Counted from the stretch's first letter, positions 24,708 to 33,631 are shown. The stretch is DNA of 64,000 nt from CAYRYU01 sp964428355 (GCA_964428355.1 CAYRYU010000024.1:12964-76963), one strand, 5' to 3'. A program made the numbers and translations. The notes: generated from the sequence alone by a model not told the origin.

Positions 24708-26597
24708 ATGACCTTCCCTCTTCATGCCGGAATGCTCTTCAAACTGCTCTGGTTCCTGCGGGATCCCGCGCCCGATCCACCCGTTTCCTTTCTTGTCGGG
24801 TATTTCATGATCTCCCTTGCCCTCGTTCATTTCCATTTCCTTCTCGTTAAAAGGCTGATCCCATCAAGGTTCCAAACAGGGGTTTCGGCGGTCTCGTGCC
24901 TTCTGGCGGGGCTCATGTGCTTTTCCCTCACGGTCTACTTCCGGTTTTTCTCGGTGGTGATGCCGGCCGACCTCATGCTTTTCGCGGACCACATCTCGGA
25001 TGTCAGCTCCAGTATCGAGACCCTGGTCAGCTGGCAGGACCTGGGATTCCTCTTTCCCGATCTTGTCTGTGTTGCATCGATGCCATTTCCGCGGTTGGCC
25101 CTCTTCCTTTCATCGCTTGGGGAAAGGGTCTGGATGCTTCCGACAAGGTTCCACGCCGGGCTCCTGACCATTTCCCTGTTGATCTGGACCTTCCTTTCGA
25201 ACCCTCTTGGAGTTCCTTCGTTGCCGGGTTGGGATACCGATCCCGTTCTCAGGTTGTCTCCTCCTGTCCATCTTCTCCTCGAGGGCGGGCAGGCGATTCT
25301 CCTGAGAGGCGGGTTCATCGCTCCCTCGTTGGAGGAACGGGAATCCGTCCGGGGAAAGCTTGTCGAAAGGCAACGATCGAAGAGCTCTCCCGAACTTCCG
25401 ACTTCCCCAACCAGCCTCAAAGTCCCGAGATTGGCATCAGGAACCAACATCCTGATCGTTCAAGTCGAATCCCTGATGTCGTTCGCCCTGACCAGCCGAG
25501 TTTTGGATGGGCCAGTAATGCCGTTTATGAGCGGCCTTTCCAGGGAGTCCCTCTCCCTGCCTTTCTTTTTCTCACAGGTCTTTTTCACCTCAGATTCGGA
25601 CTTCTCGACCCTGACGTCGCTCTATCCGCTCGTTAACCACGTCGTTCACGGTGTCAGCTTCCGAAACGAGTTCCGGACCCTTCCAGGAGTTCTCGCCTCG
25701 AGGGGGTACCGTACCGTCTGGGCTTCTCCGGTCCGGAAAACATTCTGGAACGCCTCGAGGATGAACAAAGCCCTCGGGTTCGAAGAGACATACGGGCAGG
25801 AAGACCTTGGAGGCGGTCCGGTGGGGGGGCTCTACCTCAGCGATTCGGATTTCCTTTCAAAAATGGGAGGGATTCTCGCCGCAGGAAGGTCACCGTTCTT
25901 CGCGATGTTGCTCACCTTCAGCTCCCATCATCCCTTCAAACTGAAGGGAGTCCCCGAAGCGATCCCCGCGGGATCCTTCCCCGCGGAAATGGATTCCGAA
26001 ACGGTTGACTATCTCAATTCCATGCGAGTCCTCGACGGTGCAATCGGGAATTTTTTCCAGGAGCTGGAAAAAAGGGGTCTTCTCGAAAATACCCTGATTG
26101 TAATCTATGGAGATCATTCGTCGCCCATCCTTTCCAGGGTTCGGGGGGTCCTGAAAATGTGCCGAGAGCTTCCCCAAAGCCAGACTGTGGGACGATTCCT
26201 CGGATCGAGAGTCCCCTGTCTATTCATTCATCGGGGTCATCTTCCAGCCCAGACCAATCCGAAAATCTGTGGCCAGATCGATCTTGCCCCTTCGATTCTC
26301 GACCTCATGGGCGTTCAAGCGCCTTTCGAGTTCCTCGGTTCGAGTGTTTTTTCCGGAGAGTCAGGTTTCGTCGCCAACAAGTATTTCACCGGAAGGACCG
26401 GGGACCAGCTTTTCTGGGGGCGCCACAGCGCGGAGAGGAGGTTCAGCTTTGTGGCCTCCCTTCCCGAGCTCACTCCCACCGATCCTGATCCGTTGCTGCA
26501 ATCGATCTTCGACGATATGGAACTTTCGGAGACGATGATCACCAGGAATCTCTGCCTGTTCGAGGAAGAAACTGCATCCGGAGCGGGTTCCCCCTGA
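24708..26597 (+). CDS. LTA-synthase-like membrane sulfatase-fold transferase
   Basis: About 629 residues. Five predicted TM helices in the first 170 residues (for example 'SFLVGYFMISLALVHFHFLL') are followed by an extracytoplasmic alkaline-phosphatase-superfamily domain with the LtaS pattern: Glu254 ('VQVESLM'), nucleophile Thr294 in 'VFFTSDSDF', 'SSHHPF' with His407/408 and Asp469-His470 in 'YGDHSS'. The family transfers phosphoglycerol, phosphoethanolamine or similar groups to envelope polymers. In a TonB-bearing organism the acceptor may be a periplasmic glucan or lipid (inference). The start is uncertain: ATG 24708 is chosen, with GTG 24675 and ATG 24732 as alternatives. It follows the second pseudopilin operon by 100 bases. 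Confidence 0.85.
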   Translation: MTFPLHAGMLFKLLWFLRDPAPDPPVSFLVGYFMISLALVHFHFLLVKRLIPSRFQTGVSAVSCLLAGLMCFSLTVYFRFFSVVMPADLMLFADHISDVSSSIETLVSWQDLGFLFPDLVCVASMPFPRLALFLSSLGERVWMLPTRFHAGLLTISLLIWTFLSNPLGVPSLPGWDTDPVLRLSPPVHLLLEGGQAILLRGGFIAPSLEERESVRGKLVERQRSKSSPELPTSPTSLKVPRLASGTNILIVQVESLMSFALTSRVLDGPVMPFMSGLSRESLSLPFFFSQVFFTSDSDFSTLTSLYPLVNHVVHGVSFRNEFRTLPGVLASRGYRTVWASPVRKTFWNASRMNKALGFEETYGQEDLGGGPVGGLYLSDSDFLSKMGGILAAGRSPFFAMLLTFSSHHPFKLKGVPEAIPAGSFPAEMDSETVDYLNSMRVLDGAIGNFFQELEKRGLLENTLIVIYGDHSSPILSRVRGVLKMCRELPQSQTVGRFLGSRVPCLFIHRGHLPAQTNPKICGQIDLAPSILDLMGVQAPFEFLGSSVFSGESGFVANKYFTGRTGDQLFWGRHSAERRFSFVASLPELTPTDPDPLLQSIFDDMELSETMITRNLCLFEEETASGAGSP

Positions 26598-26693
26598 GCT
26601 GGCCGGCGGTTCGTTCCGGGGCTCCAACGGATGATCACACGAGGGGGGCGGCCGAAGGACCTTCGAATGACGGAATTCGGGGCCTTCGGGATA

Positions 26694-26722
26694 TTGATGG
26701 ATGCTGGAGTTTATGGTAGTAT
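26694..26722 (+). promoter_or_regulatory. Promoter for the zinc-ribbon/CheR genes
   Basis: TTGATG, 17 bp, TAGTAT. The predicted start site (about 26729) leaves a leader of roughly nine bases before the ATG at 26738, and no ribosome-binding site is visible. Confidence 0.5.
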
Positions 26723-26737
26723 TGAGCGATTCCAGCC

Positions 26738-26929
26738 ATGAAAGAAGAACGTTGTCCGCTCTGCTTGAGATTCCAGCCATTCGATCTGGAAAACCAGAAG
26801 TATTACAAGCTCCAGAACACCGAGCGTCTGGTCTGCCGGGATTGCGGTCGGGAGATCGATCACCACATGCGCCCGACATGGCAGGTAATCGCTGGAAGGG
26901 TTTTTCCAAAAAGTACGCTGCAGCAATAG
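26738..26929 (+). CDS. Small zinc-ribbon protein
   Basis: The protein has 63 residues with two CxxC knuckles, Cys6-Pro-Leu-Cys9 and Cys33-Arg-Asp-Cys36, separated by 23 residues, as expected for one zinc ribbon. The remainder is charged and soluble, with no membrane segment. A promoter-like sequence lies just upstream and a CheR gene begins 46 bases after the stop. Small zinc ribbons of this type can bind nucleic acid or proteins; the role here is unknown. The lack of a ribosome-binding site lowers confidence in the gene. Confidence 0.6.
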   Translation: MKEERCPLCLRFQPFDLENQKYYKLQNTERLVCRDCGREIDHHMRPTWQVIAGRVFPKSTLQQ

Positions 26930-26975
26930 ACGGAGGAGGCTTTTCCTTCTCCACCGCCGATTCCCTGGACGAGGC

Positions 26976-28031
26976 ATGAACCGGAAACTTTCACCGCACG
27001 AATACATCCTGGTCCGCGATTTCTTCTCGCGCGAGTTCGGGCTTTTCTTCGACCCATCAAAGGTTACCTTCCTGGAAAACCGGCTCATGCCGGTCTTTGA
27101 GGAAGCGGGCTGCACGGACATGGTTGCCTTCCTTGCGCGGATCCACTCCGACCCTGACCGTCGGAAGAGGATACTCGATGCCGTAACGACGAACGAGACC
27201 TGGTTCTTCCGCCATCCCCGTCACTTCGACATCCTTCGGGAGCAGGTCCTCAACCAGCTCCTTCGGGAGCGTGCGAAAGCCGGGAACCGCAGGATAGGCA
27301 TCTGGTCGGCGGGTTGTTCCATCGGCGCGGAAACTTTTTCCCTCGCGATAACCCTTCGGGAGACGATCAAGAACCCGGCGGACTGGTCCGTGACATTGAT
27401 TGGAAGCGATATCTCGACTGCCGCTCTCGCCCGCGCCCGGGAAGGTATCTACTCCGCCGAGGAGCTCAAGCTGCTTTCCAACATGCTCCTTTCGAAATAC
27501 TTCATTCCGGTTTCCCATGGTTGTTTCCAGGTCAAACCGGACTTGATGGCGATGGTGGAGTTCGAAAACCGGAATCTGCTTTCCGACTGGCCCGAACGGT
27601 CATTCGACGTGATCTTCTGCCGCAACACCATGATCTATTTCCATGAATCCACCAAGGCTGCGCTGACGGAAAGGTTCTTCAAGGCACTTAGCCCCAATGG
27701 CGTATTCTTCACCAGTGCCACCGAAACCATCCATTGGGGAGAGCAGGGTGGTTTCGCGAAGGAGTTCATCCATGGCGAGTACATCTACCGGAAGACCGCC
27801 CAGGCCAAGAACTTCGTCCTTTACAAATTCCGTACTCCCAGCGACCTTCTGAAAGCCCTGAACCTCCTCGTCAAATCCCAGCACGAGTATCATCTCCTCC
27901 CCATTCCACAGGCGACCCCGGCTTCACCGAAGAAGGCGATTTTCATACCCAAAGGTCTCTCGGGAATCGTCGAACGGCTTTTTTCGGAAGCGAGCCTTTC
28001 CAGCGCAAGCCGCGAGGAAATCACCCGCTGA
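26976..28031 (+). CDS. cheR: CheR-type chemoreceptor glutamate methyltransferase
   Basis: The protein has 351 residues. An N-terminal helical domain ('MNRKLSPHEYILVRDFFSRE') is followed by 'TTNETWFFRHPRHF' (71-84), the SAM-binding 'GIWSAGCSIGAETFSLAI' (108-125), 'LIGSDISTAALARA' and 'FCRNTMIYF' (214-222). These are the CheR hallmarks, though the usual GCSTGEEPYS reads GCSIGAETFS here, replacing the conserved Gly-Glu-Glu-Pro. The C-terminal 80 residues extend beyond the catalytic domain. CheR methylates chemoreceptors using S-adenosylmethionine. No receptor, CheA or CheB is nearby, so its partners lie elsewhere or it methylates a different protein. Confidence 0.88.
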   Translation: MNRKLSPHEYILVRDFFSREFGLFFDPSKVTFLENRLMPVFEEAGCTDMVAFLARIHSDPDRRKRILDAVTTNETWFFRHPRHFDILREQVLNQLLRERAKAGNRRIGIWSAGCSIGAETFSLAITLRETIKNPADWSVTLIGSDISTAALARAREGIYSAEELKLLSNMLLSKYFIPVSHGCFQVKPDLMAMVEFENRNLLSDWPERSFDVIFCRNTMIYFHESTKAALTERFFKALSPNGVFFTSATETIHWGEQGGFAKEFIHGEYIYRKTAQAKNFVLYKFRTPSDLLKALNLLVKSQHEYHLLPIPQATPASPKKAIFIPKGLSGIVERLFSEASLSSASREEITR

Positions 28032-28129
28032 CCCTGTCATCCGGTTGTCCGGGCAATCCATAGCCTGTTCCCAGGTTTCGGCGTAAATCCGCAGGTGCAT
28101 TCTGCCGATAGGTGATTGGGAAAGTATCG

Positions 28130-28588
28130 ATGGCCAAGATCGACGAAACTCATGTCCGAATCCGGGTCTCTGCTCTTGTCCGGCGCGATGACGGGCGGAT
28201 CTGCCTTGTCCGACACCGGAAGGATGACCGTCGTTACTGGCTTCTGCCGGGTGGTGGCCAGCATGTTTTCGAATCCGTCGAGGACGCTGCCCGTCGCGAG
28301 CTCGAGGAGGAAGTCCTGGTCTCGGTTCGCGGCTTCCGTTTCCTCGGGGCAAGGGAAAGCTGGACCCGGAAGGAGAACAGGCATATCCTTTTCCTTATCC
28401 TTGAAGGGTTGTCCCCTGATTTCTCCCGGATGGGAATCGGGAAAGATCCCAGGGTCGAAGGGATCGATTTCATGAACGCGGACGAGGTTCGGGGGAAGCC
28501 TGTTTATCCCGCCATGGGCGAGGACCTTCTCCGGTTGTTCCGGGGAGAGAGTATCGAATCTTTCAAAACGCTGGCCTGGGTCCCCTGA
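28130..28588 (+). CDS. Nudix hydrolase
   Basis: The protein has 152 residues. The Nudix box spans about 42-64: G42-x5-E48-x7-R56-E57-L-x-E60-E61, with the usual later Gly replaced by Leu. 'WLLPGGG' precedes it. Nudix enzymes hydrolyse nucleoside diphosphates linked to another group; the substrate cannot be told from the sequence. ATG 28130 is preferred over the upstream GTG at 28112 because GGGAAAG lies in a suitable position. The gene ends 13 bases before the TPR gene, so they may be cotranscribed, without an evident functional link. Confidence 0.85.
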   Translation: MAKIDETHVRIRVSALVRRDDGRICLVRHRKDDRRYWLLPGGGQHVFESVEDAARRELEEEVLVSVRGFRFLGARESWTRKENRHILFLILEGLSPDFSRMGIGKDPRVEGIDFMNADEVRGKPVYPAMGEDLLRLFRGESIESFKTLAWVP

Positions 28589-28601
28589 TCCGGAGGAAAG
28601 A

Positions 28602-31172
28602 ATGATCGAGGAAAAATACGCAACCATAATCAACGACTGCAAGAAGCGCATCGCAGCCAACCCCCGGGATTTCTTCGCATACTACCAGCTGGCGCGCGCG
28701 CTCGAGATGACGGGAGACAACGACCAGGCGATCCAGGTTTTCCAGGAAGCCCTTTCGATCAATCCGAAGGATTCCTATGCACACAACTTCCTGGGACTTT
28801 CTTTCAGGAACAAGGGGCTCATCGACGAAGCGGTCACCGAGTTCAAAAAGGCGATCATGTACAACAACAGTTTCGCCTTCCCTTATGCCAATCTGGGAAT
28901 CATCTACAAAATGAAGGGGATGTACGACGAAGCGATCATCCGTTTCAAGAAAGCCATCTCCCTCAAACCCGATTTCGCGTTCGCCCACCTGCAGCTGGGC
29001 CTGATCTACAAACTGAAGAAGCTCTACGAGGAAGCCATCGTCAGGTTCCGTAACGCGATCGACCTCAACCACGATTATGCCTACGCCCACTACGCTCTCG
29101 GATCGGTCTACCTCGAGATCGGAAAGCCCAAGAAAGCGCTCGTGGAGTTCAAGAAGACGATCATCCTGAACCCCCAGGACTCCTATGCCCTCAGTCAGCT
29201 CGGCCGGGGCTACGTGGCGGTCAGGCAGTTCGATGACGCGGTCAACGCCCTCAAGCAGTCGGTCGAGCTGAATCCCGACAACGCCTTTTCCTACCTCAAC
29301 CTCGGCCTGGCCTTTTTCTATTCCGGAAAATTCGACGAGGCCGGAGACTCCCTCCGCCGTGTCCTGGACATCAATCCCGATCTGACCGAGGCGCGAGTCT
29401 ACCTGGGCCAGTCGCTGTTCAAGAAATCCCAGGACGATGCGGCCCTGGCCGAGTTCCGGAAGGCACTCAAGTTCGATCCGAAGTTCCACAGGCTCCATTT
29501 CTTCATCGGGATCGTCCTGCGGAAAAAGGGTGAAACGCAGAAAGCCCTCGAGGAGTTCAAGATCGAAAACTCCATCAATCCCAACGATGCCGAGCTCCAT
29601 TTCAACATGGGCCTCGCCTACAAGGACCGCGGAATGCTCGACGAGGCGGTCGGGGAGCTCAAGCGCTCGCTTTTCCTAGATCCCAACCTCTTCCGCGCTC
29701 ACGACCTTCTCGGCGAGATCTACGATGTCAAGGGAAACTGCGATCAGGCTGTGTACAACTGGCGGAAGGCGGCCGATCTCCGCAAGCGTGCCGACATCCA
29801 GGATGTCCAGGAAAAGCCCGCACCCATGATCCGGGGGAAGAGCGAGATCGATCTCATGATCGAGCGCTACAAGTCCGAGATCGTGAACAACCCCAACAAC
29901 CCTGAAGCGCACTACAAGCTCGCATCCGCCTACAAGAACAAGGAGATGTTCGACGAGGCGATCATCGAGTACAGAAAGGCTCTCAGCCTCAATCCCTACG
30001 ACTCCTTCGCCCACTACAATCTCGAAGTCATCTACCGGATCAAGGGAATCGACGACCAGAACCTGCTCCGCTGGAAGAGGTCCGTGGCCATCAACCCCGA
30101 AAATGCCGGGGCCCATTACCGCCTGGGCCTCGCGTACAAGGAAAAAGGCATGCTCGACGAAGCGATCCGCGAGTGGGAGAAGGCGATCGCGATCGACCCT
30201 GAGTTCTCTCACGCACACATGCAGCTGGGGGTCGCTTACAAGAGTATCGGCCAGTCGCAGGAGGCGATCCGGTCCTGGAACCGTACCGTCGAACTGGATC
30301 CCGAATTCCAGGAAGCCTTCTTCCAACTCGGGAAAGCCTACCTCGACCAGGGACTTCTCGACCAGGCGGTCGCGGCACTCAAAAGAACCATCCGTCTCAA
30401 CCCCGACGACGTCGAAAGCCGTTTCATCCTTGGCCTAGTCTACAAGAACAACGGACTGATGGACCAGGCCCGCGACGTGTTCGAGGCACTCCTCAAGAAG
30501 CGCGAAGACCACGTCCTCACGATGGTGAATCTGGGAGCGGTGTACAAGAACCTCAACGAGCTGGAAAGCGCGCTCAACTGCCTGATGATGGCGGTTCGGA
30601 TAGACAGCCGGAACTTCTTCGCCTATTATCTCCTCGGAACCGTCTATCGCGCGATGGGCAGCATCGACCAGGCCGAGGAGTCGTTCAAGAAGGCCATCGA
30701 CCTGAACCATGACGACGCCTTTTCCCAGTATTCACTGGGAGTTATCTACAAGAACTCCGGAAGGCTTCCGATGGCGATCAAGGCTTTCTCTCGGGCAATC
30801 GAACTCGATTTCGACGATGCCTATTCCCATTCCCACCTCGGGATCTCCTTTTATGAACAGGGCCAGCTGAACGATGCAATCAACTCGTTCAGGAGGGCGG
30901 TCGAGATCAACCCCGAGGATACCTATGCCCTGTACAACCTGGGAATGGCCCTCATGGACAACCATGACCCCGACGCAGCCATCGATGCCCTCGTCCGCGT
31001 CGTCAACCTTTCTCCGGAAGACCCTTACGCCTGCTTCAACCTTGGGCTCGCCTACGAGGAGAAGCGCCTGATCCCCGAAGCCAGGGCCTGTTTCCAGAAG
31101 GCGCGACAGTTCGCCCCGAAAAACACCCAGATCGCCCGGTTCATCCAGGAGGCGCTGGGACGACTGAAATGA
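28602..31172 (+). CDS. Long tetratricopeptide-repeat protein (about 24 TPRs)
   Basis: The protein has 856 residues, almost entirely consecutive 34-residue TPR units (typical unit: 'YAHYALGSVYLEIGKPKKAL'). There is no signal peptide or TM segment, so it should be cytoplasmic. The N-terminal 'IIEEKY/CKKRIAANP' cap is echoed near residue 418 ('LMIERYKSEIVNNP'), which suggests the gene arose by joining two TPR blocks. It resembles the superhelical part of O-GlcNAc-transferase-type proteins but has no catalytic domain. CGGAGG lies upstream of the ATG. The stop overlaps the start of the lipoprotein gene (ATGA), so the two are coupled. It is probably a scaffold. Confidence 0.92.
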   Translation: MIEEKYATIINDCKKRIAANPRDFFAYYQLARALEMTGDNDQAIQVFQEALSINPKDSYAHNFLGLSFRNKGLIDEAVTEFKKAIMYNNSFAFPYANLGIIYKMKGMYDEAIIRFKKAISLKPDFAFAHLQLGLIYKLKKLYEEAIVRFRNAIDLNHDYAYAHYALGSVYLEIGKPKKALVEFKKTIILNPQDSYALSQLGRGYVAVRQFDDAVNALKQSVELNPDNAFSYLNLGLAFFYSGKFDEAGDSLRRVLDINPDLTEARVYLGQSLFKKSQDDAALAEFRKALKFDPKFHRLHFFIGIVLRKKGETQKALEEFKIENSINPNDAELHFNMGLAYKDRGMLDEAVGELKRSLFLDPNLFRAHDLLGEIYDVKGNCDQAVYNWRKAADLRKRADIQDVQEKPAPMIRGKSEIDLMIERYKSEIVNNPNNPEAHYKLASAYKNKEMFDEAIIEYRKALSLNPYDSFAHYNLEVIYRIKGIDDQNLLRWKRSVAINPENAGAHYRLGLAYKEKGMLDEAIREWEKAIAIDPEFSHAHMQLGVAYKSIGQSQEAIRSWNRTVELDPEFQEAFFQLGKAYLDQGLLDQAVAALKRTIRLNPDDVESRFILGLVYKNNGLMDQARDVFEALLKKREDHVLTMVNLGAVYKNLNELESALNCLMMAVRIDSRNFFAYYLLGTVYRAMGSIDQAEESFKKAIDLNHDDAFSQYSLGVIYKNSGRLPMAIKAFSRAIELDFDDAYSHSHLGISFYEQGQLNDAINSFRRAVEINPEDTYALYNLGMALMDNHDPDAAIDALVRVVNLSPEDPYACFNLGLAYEEKRLIPEARACFQKARQFAPKNTQIARFIQEALGRLK

Positions 31173-33151
31173 GAGCCCCTCCCGCCACCAACCGGATCGC
31201 GCTGCTTCTCGCGGTTTCAGCCGCCATCTTCTTCTGGGGCTGCGATTCCGGGAACAACGTCCGGTCACGCGAAGGCTCACTCACCGGCGTGATCACGGAC
31301 AAGTCCGGAAATGTGCTCGAGGGTGCCATCGTCAGCTGGGACTACGACCGGACCAGATGGGGAAGAACGGCTTCCAACGGGATTTTCCTCGTCGAAAACG
31401 TCGGCTTCGGCGACCAGCCCTTCACTGCCGAGATGACCGGATTTCGCGCCAAAGGCTTCACGTGCGCGATCTACTCCGATTACGTTTCCAACGCGGGGAA
31501 GGTGGCGATGGAAACGGCGAGCTTCAACTACCGGAACATCACGGTCAAGGAGGTCTCCGCGACAACCGCGCTGATCACCTGGCAGACGACGGATTACACG
31601 AACGGAATCATCGAATACGGCCAGTCCGGTTCCTTCGGCAACAGCAAAGCGGAAACTGCGGGACAGTATTCCACCCTTCATGAACTTACCCTGACAGGGT
31701 TGAAGCCTGCCTCACGTTACTACTTCCGGATCGTCGCGTCCAGGGAGAACCGCCCCTCGGAGACTTCAGAAACATCCAACTTCACGACCCTGAGCGCTCT
31801 CGAAGACAGCCTCCCTCCAGAAGCTCCGAAGGGAATCGCCGCTGCCCTCTCCGAAACGCCCAATCAGGTTACCGTCTACTGGGTGGCGAATACCGAAACC
31901 GACTTGAAAGGCTATCGTCTGTATCGTTCCGAGAACCCGGCAACCGGTTTTTCCAACATCGACAACTCGATCCTTGCCAAAGGAAGCGAAAGGTACACGG
32001 ACGCGGGAGTGGTGACAGGGAAGAAATACTACTACCGGGTGACCGCCATCGACCAGGCTGACAACGAGAGTGGTCCGTCCGAATCGGCTTCCATGGTGGT
32101 CCCGGGCGACCTCAATCGGGTCGTGAGCTGGACCCGGGCCAACAGCCCCTATTTCCTGTCGGGAGACATCGATATCACGCAGACCGGGGTCCTGAACATT
32201 GATCCCGGCGTCGAAATCCGGATGGCCGATTTCGATGCCCTCCGAAGGGGGAACCCCTCCCTGGTGGAAATCCGCGTCGCGGGCGCAATAATCGCCAGCG
32301 CGACCACGGATATCCCCGTCATCTTCACTTCCTCGAAACCCACACCAGCAGCGGGTGACTGGGGTGGGATCGCCCTGAACCAGGCGGGTAACACCCAGAC
32401 CACCCTGAGCGGGGTAAGGATCGCGTACGCGGGAACCGGGCTTGTCATCAACAACAGCAAAGGAACCTACTACAACGTGACCACCCAGTTCTGCCAGACG
32501 GGGATCGACATCTGCAACTCCCTCAACTTTTCAGTCGCAAGCCTGTCCGCAAAATACTGTTCCATGGGGATGATCGCCACGGGGAACAAGCAGCTCACCA
32601 TAGATTCCTGCACGTTCCATCACCCGCAGGTCGGCTTGGAAACCGCGTCGAACGACGGCCTCACCGTCCAGGGCTGCAATTTCTTCGAGTATACGAGCTT
32701 CGGCCTCAGTTGTACCGACCGGGAAGGAGTCGTCACCATCCAGAACAACCTGTTTGTCTCCCCGATCGGGGTGGGGCTGTACCTGTCCGATCGCCCTGCG
32801 ACCATCGACCACAACACCTTCGATTCCGCATATGGAATTCGCATCCAGAGCGGAAACCCAATCATTTCGAAAAACATCATCCTGGGAGAGAAGTGTGCGA
32901 CGGGCCTGGGCTTCAAGGGAATCGAGCATCTCGTGGGAGAGCTTCCTCTGCCCGAGTTCGGCCCCAACGATCTTTACGGGTTCGTCTCGGGAAAGGAATA
33001 CGTCGGATGCGGCTCCATGACCGGCAGCCTGGCCTCGGATGTCTATTTCATGAAGGACTATCCCGGGAACTCGCAATACGACTACCGTTTGAAGGCCGCC
33101 TTTCCGGCAAGTGACGACCTTTGGGGGATATCGCGGTCCTTCCAACCTTGA
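31169..33151 (+). CDS. Lipoprotein with carboxypeptidase-regulatory-like, FN3 and beta-helix domains
   Basis: The protein has 660 residues. A lipoprotein signal ends 'FFWGC' with the lipidated Cys25. Then come a carboxypeptidase-regulatory-like beta-sandwich (about 37-105, 'LTGVITDKSGNVLEGAIVSW'), two fibronectin type III domains (about 112-205, 'TTALITWQT', and 215-310, 'YYYRVTAIDQADNESGPS') and a right-handed parallel beta-helix (about 325-640, with repeated 'TIDSCTFHHPQ', 'IQNNLFVS', 'IDHNTF' rungs). This layout suits a surface polysaccharide-binding or lyase-like protein, but no catalytic residues are assigned. It is coupled to the TPR gene by ATGA. Confidence 0.85.
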   Translation: MRAPPATNRIALLLAVSAAIFFWGCDSGNNVRSREGSLTGVITDKSGNVLEGAIVSWDYDRTRWGRTASNGIFLVENVGFGDQPFTAEMTGFRAKGFTCAIYSDYVSNAGKVAMETASFNYRNITVKEVSATTALITWQTTDYTNGIIEYGQSGSFGNSKAETAGQYSTLHELTLTGLKPASRYYFRIVASRENRPSETSETSNFTTLSALEDSLPPEAPKGIAAALSETPNQVTVYWVANTETDLKGYRLYRSENPATGFSNIDNSILAKGSERYTDAGVVTGKKYYYRVTAIDQADNESGPSESASMVVPGDLNRVVSWTRANSPYFLSGDIDITQTGVLNIDPGVEIRMADFDALRRGNPSLVEIRVAGAIIASATTDIPVIFTSSKPTPAAGDWGGIALNQAGNTQTTLSGVRIAYAGTGLVINNSKGTYYNVTTQFCQTGIDICNSLNFSVASLSAKYCSMGMIATGNKQLTIDSCTFHHPQVGLETASNDGLTVQGCNFFEYTSFGLSCTDREGVVTIQNNLFVSPIGVGLYLSDRPATIDHNTFDSAYGIRIQSGNPIISKNIILGEKCATGLGFKGIEHLVGELPLPEFGPNDLYGFVSGKEYVGCGSMTGSLASDVYFMKDYPGNSQYDYRLKAAFPASDDLWGISRSFQP

Positions 33152-33160
33152 TTGTGGTAG

Positions 33161-33191
33161 GTTTACCTCAGCGAAGGTACACTTACCTCAG
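33161..33191 (+). promoter_or_regulatory. Possible activator-binding repeats upstream of the first Flp pilin promoter
   Basis: TTACCTCAG occurs at 33163-33171 and 33183-33191, 20 bp apart or about two helical turns. Each copy is the right half of an AGGT...ACCT inverted repeat (spacers of 2 and 6 bases). The pair lies about 200 bp before a sigma-54 promoter, a normal distance for enhancer sites of sigma-54 activators. The rest of 33192-33382 shows no gene. Confidence 0.35.
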
Positions 33192-33382
33192 GTTCCCGCC
33201 CTCCCTGCTGAAAACTGCGCTGCAAGCGGTTCCCAAGCCACGGGAAGGGACCGGGGAAGGTACTTCCCGCGTGATTTATCAAGCGCGTAATGGGTCGGAC
33301 TCTTCGACCCTGTTCTGCAAGGGTGCGGGGAAAACGGCTCCAGATCAGGATTTCATTTGCCCGATGATTTTTTCTTGACAAC

Positions 33383-33398
33383 TGGCATACCCCTTGCA
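33383..33398 (+). promoter_or_regulatory. Sigma-54 promoter of Flp-type pilin gene 1
   Basis: TGGCATACCCCTTGCA: GG (33384-33385), ten bases, GC (33396-33397), matching the -24/-12 consensus TGGCAC-N5-TTGCA closely. It lies 48 bases before the ATG at 33446, which leaves a normal leader with AAGGAGG. RpoN with an activator of the PilR/NtrC type would be needed. Confidence 0.8.
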
Positions 33399-33445
33399 TT
33401 ATCATAGCTTGGCAGTAAGCCAAACAAATCATCAAGGAGGACACT

Positions 33446-33631
33446 ATGGAACTGGTTCGACGCTTCGTTCGGGAAGAAGAGGGGCAAGGCCTCGTTGAGT
33501 ACGCTCTGATCATCGGCCTCATCGCCGTCGTTGCCATCGCGGCTCTCACCGCTTCGGGCGGCAGCATCAAGTCGATTTTCGGAACCATCAGCGGCGAGCT
33601 CAGCAAAGCCGAAGCCACCGTCGGAAGCTAA
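33446..33631 (+). CDS. Flp/class III-type pilin 1
   Basis: The protein has 61 residues. The leader ends at Gly13, followed by the Flp signature 'QGLVEYALIIGLIAVVAIA' with the conserved Glu-Tyr pair, a 20-residue hydrophobic helix and a short, small-residue C-terminus. Flp pilins are processed by a TadV-like peptidase and polymerised by the Tad machinery; none of that machinery is in this window. AAGGAGG precedes the ATG. The gene has its own sigma-54 promoter and a strong terminator, so it is a monocistronic, highly regulated pilin gene. Confidence 0.92.
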   Translation: MELVRRFVREEEGQGLVEYALIIGLIAVVAIAALTASGGSIKSIFGTISGELSKAEATVGS

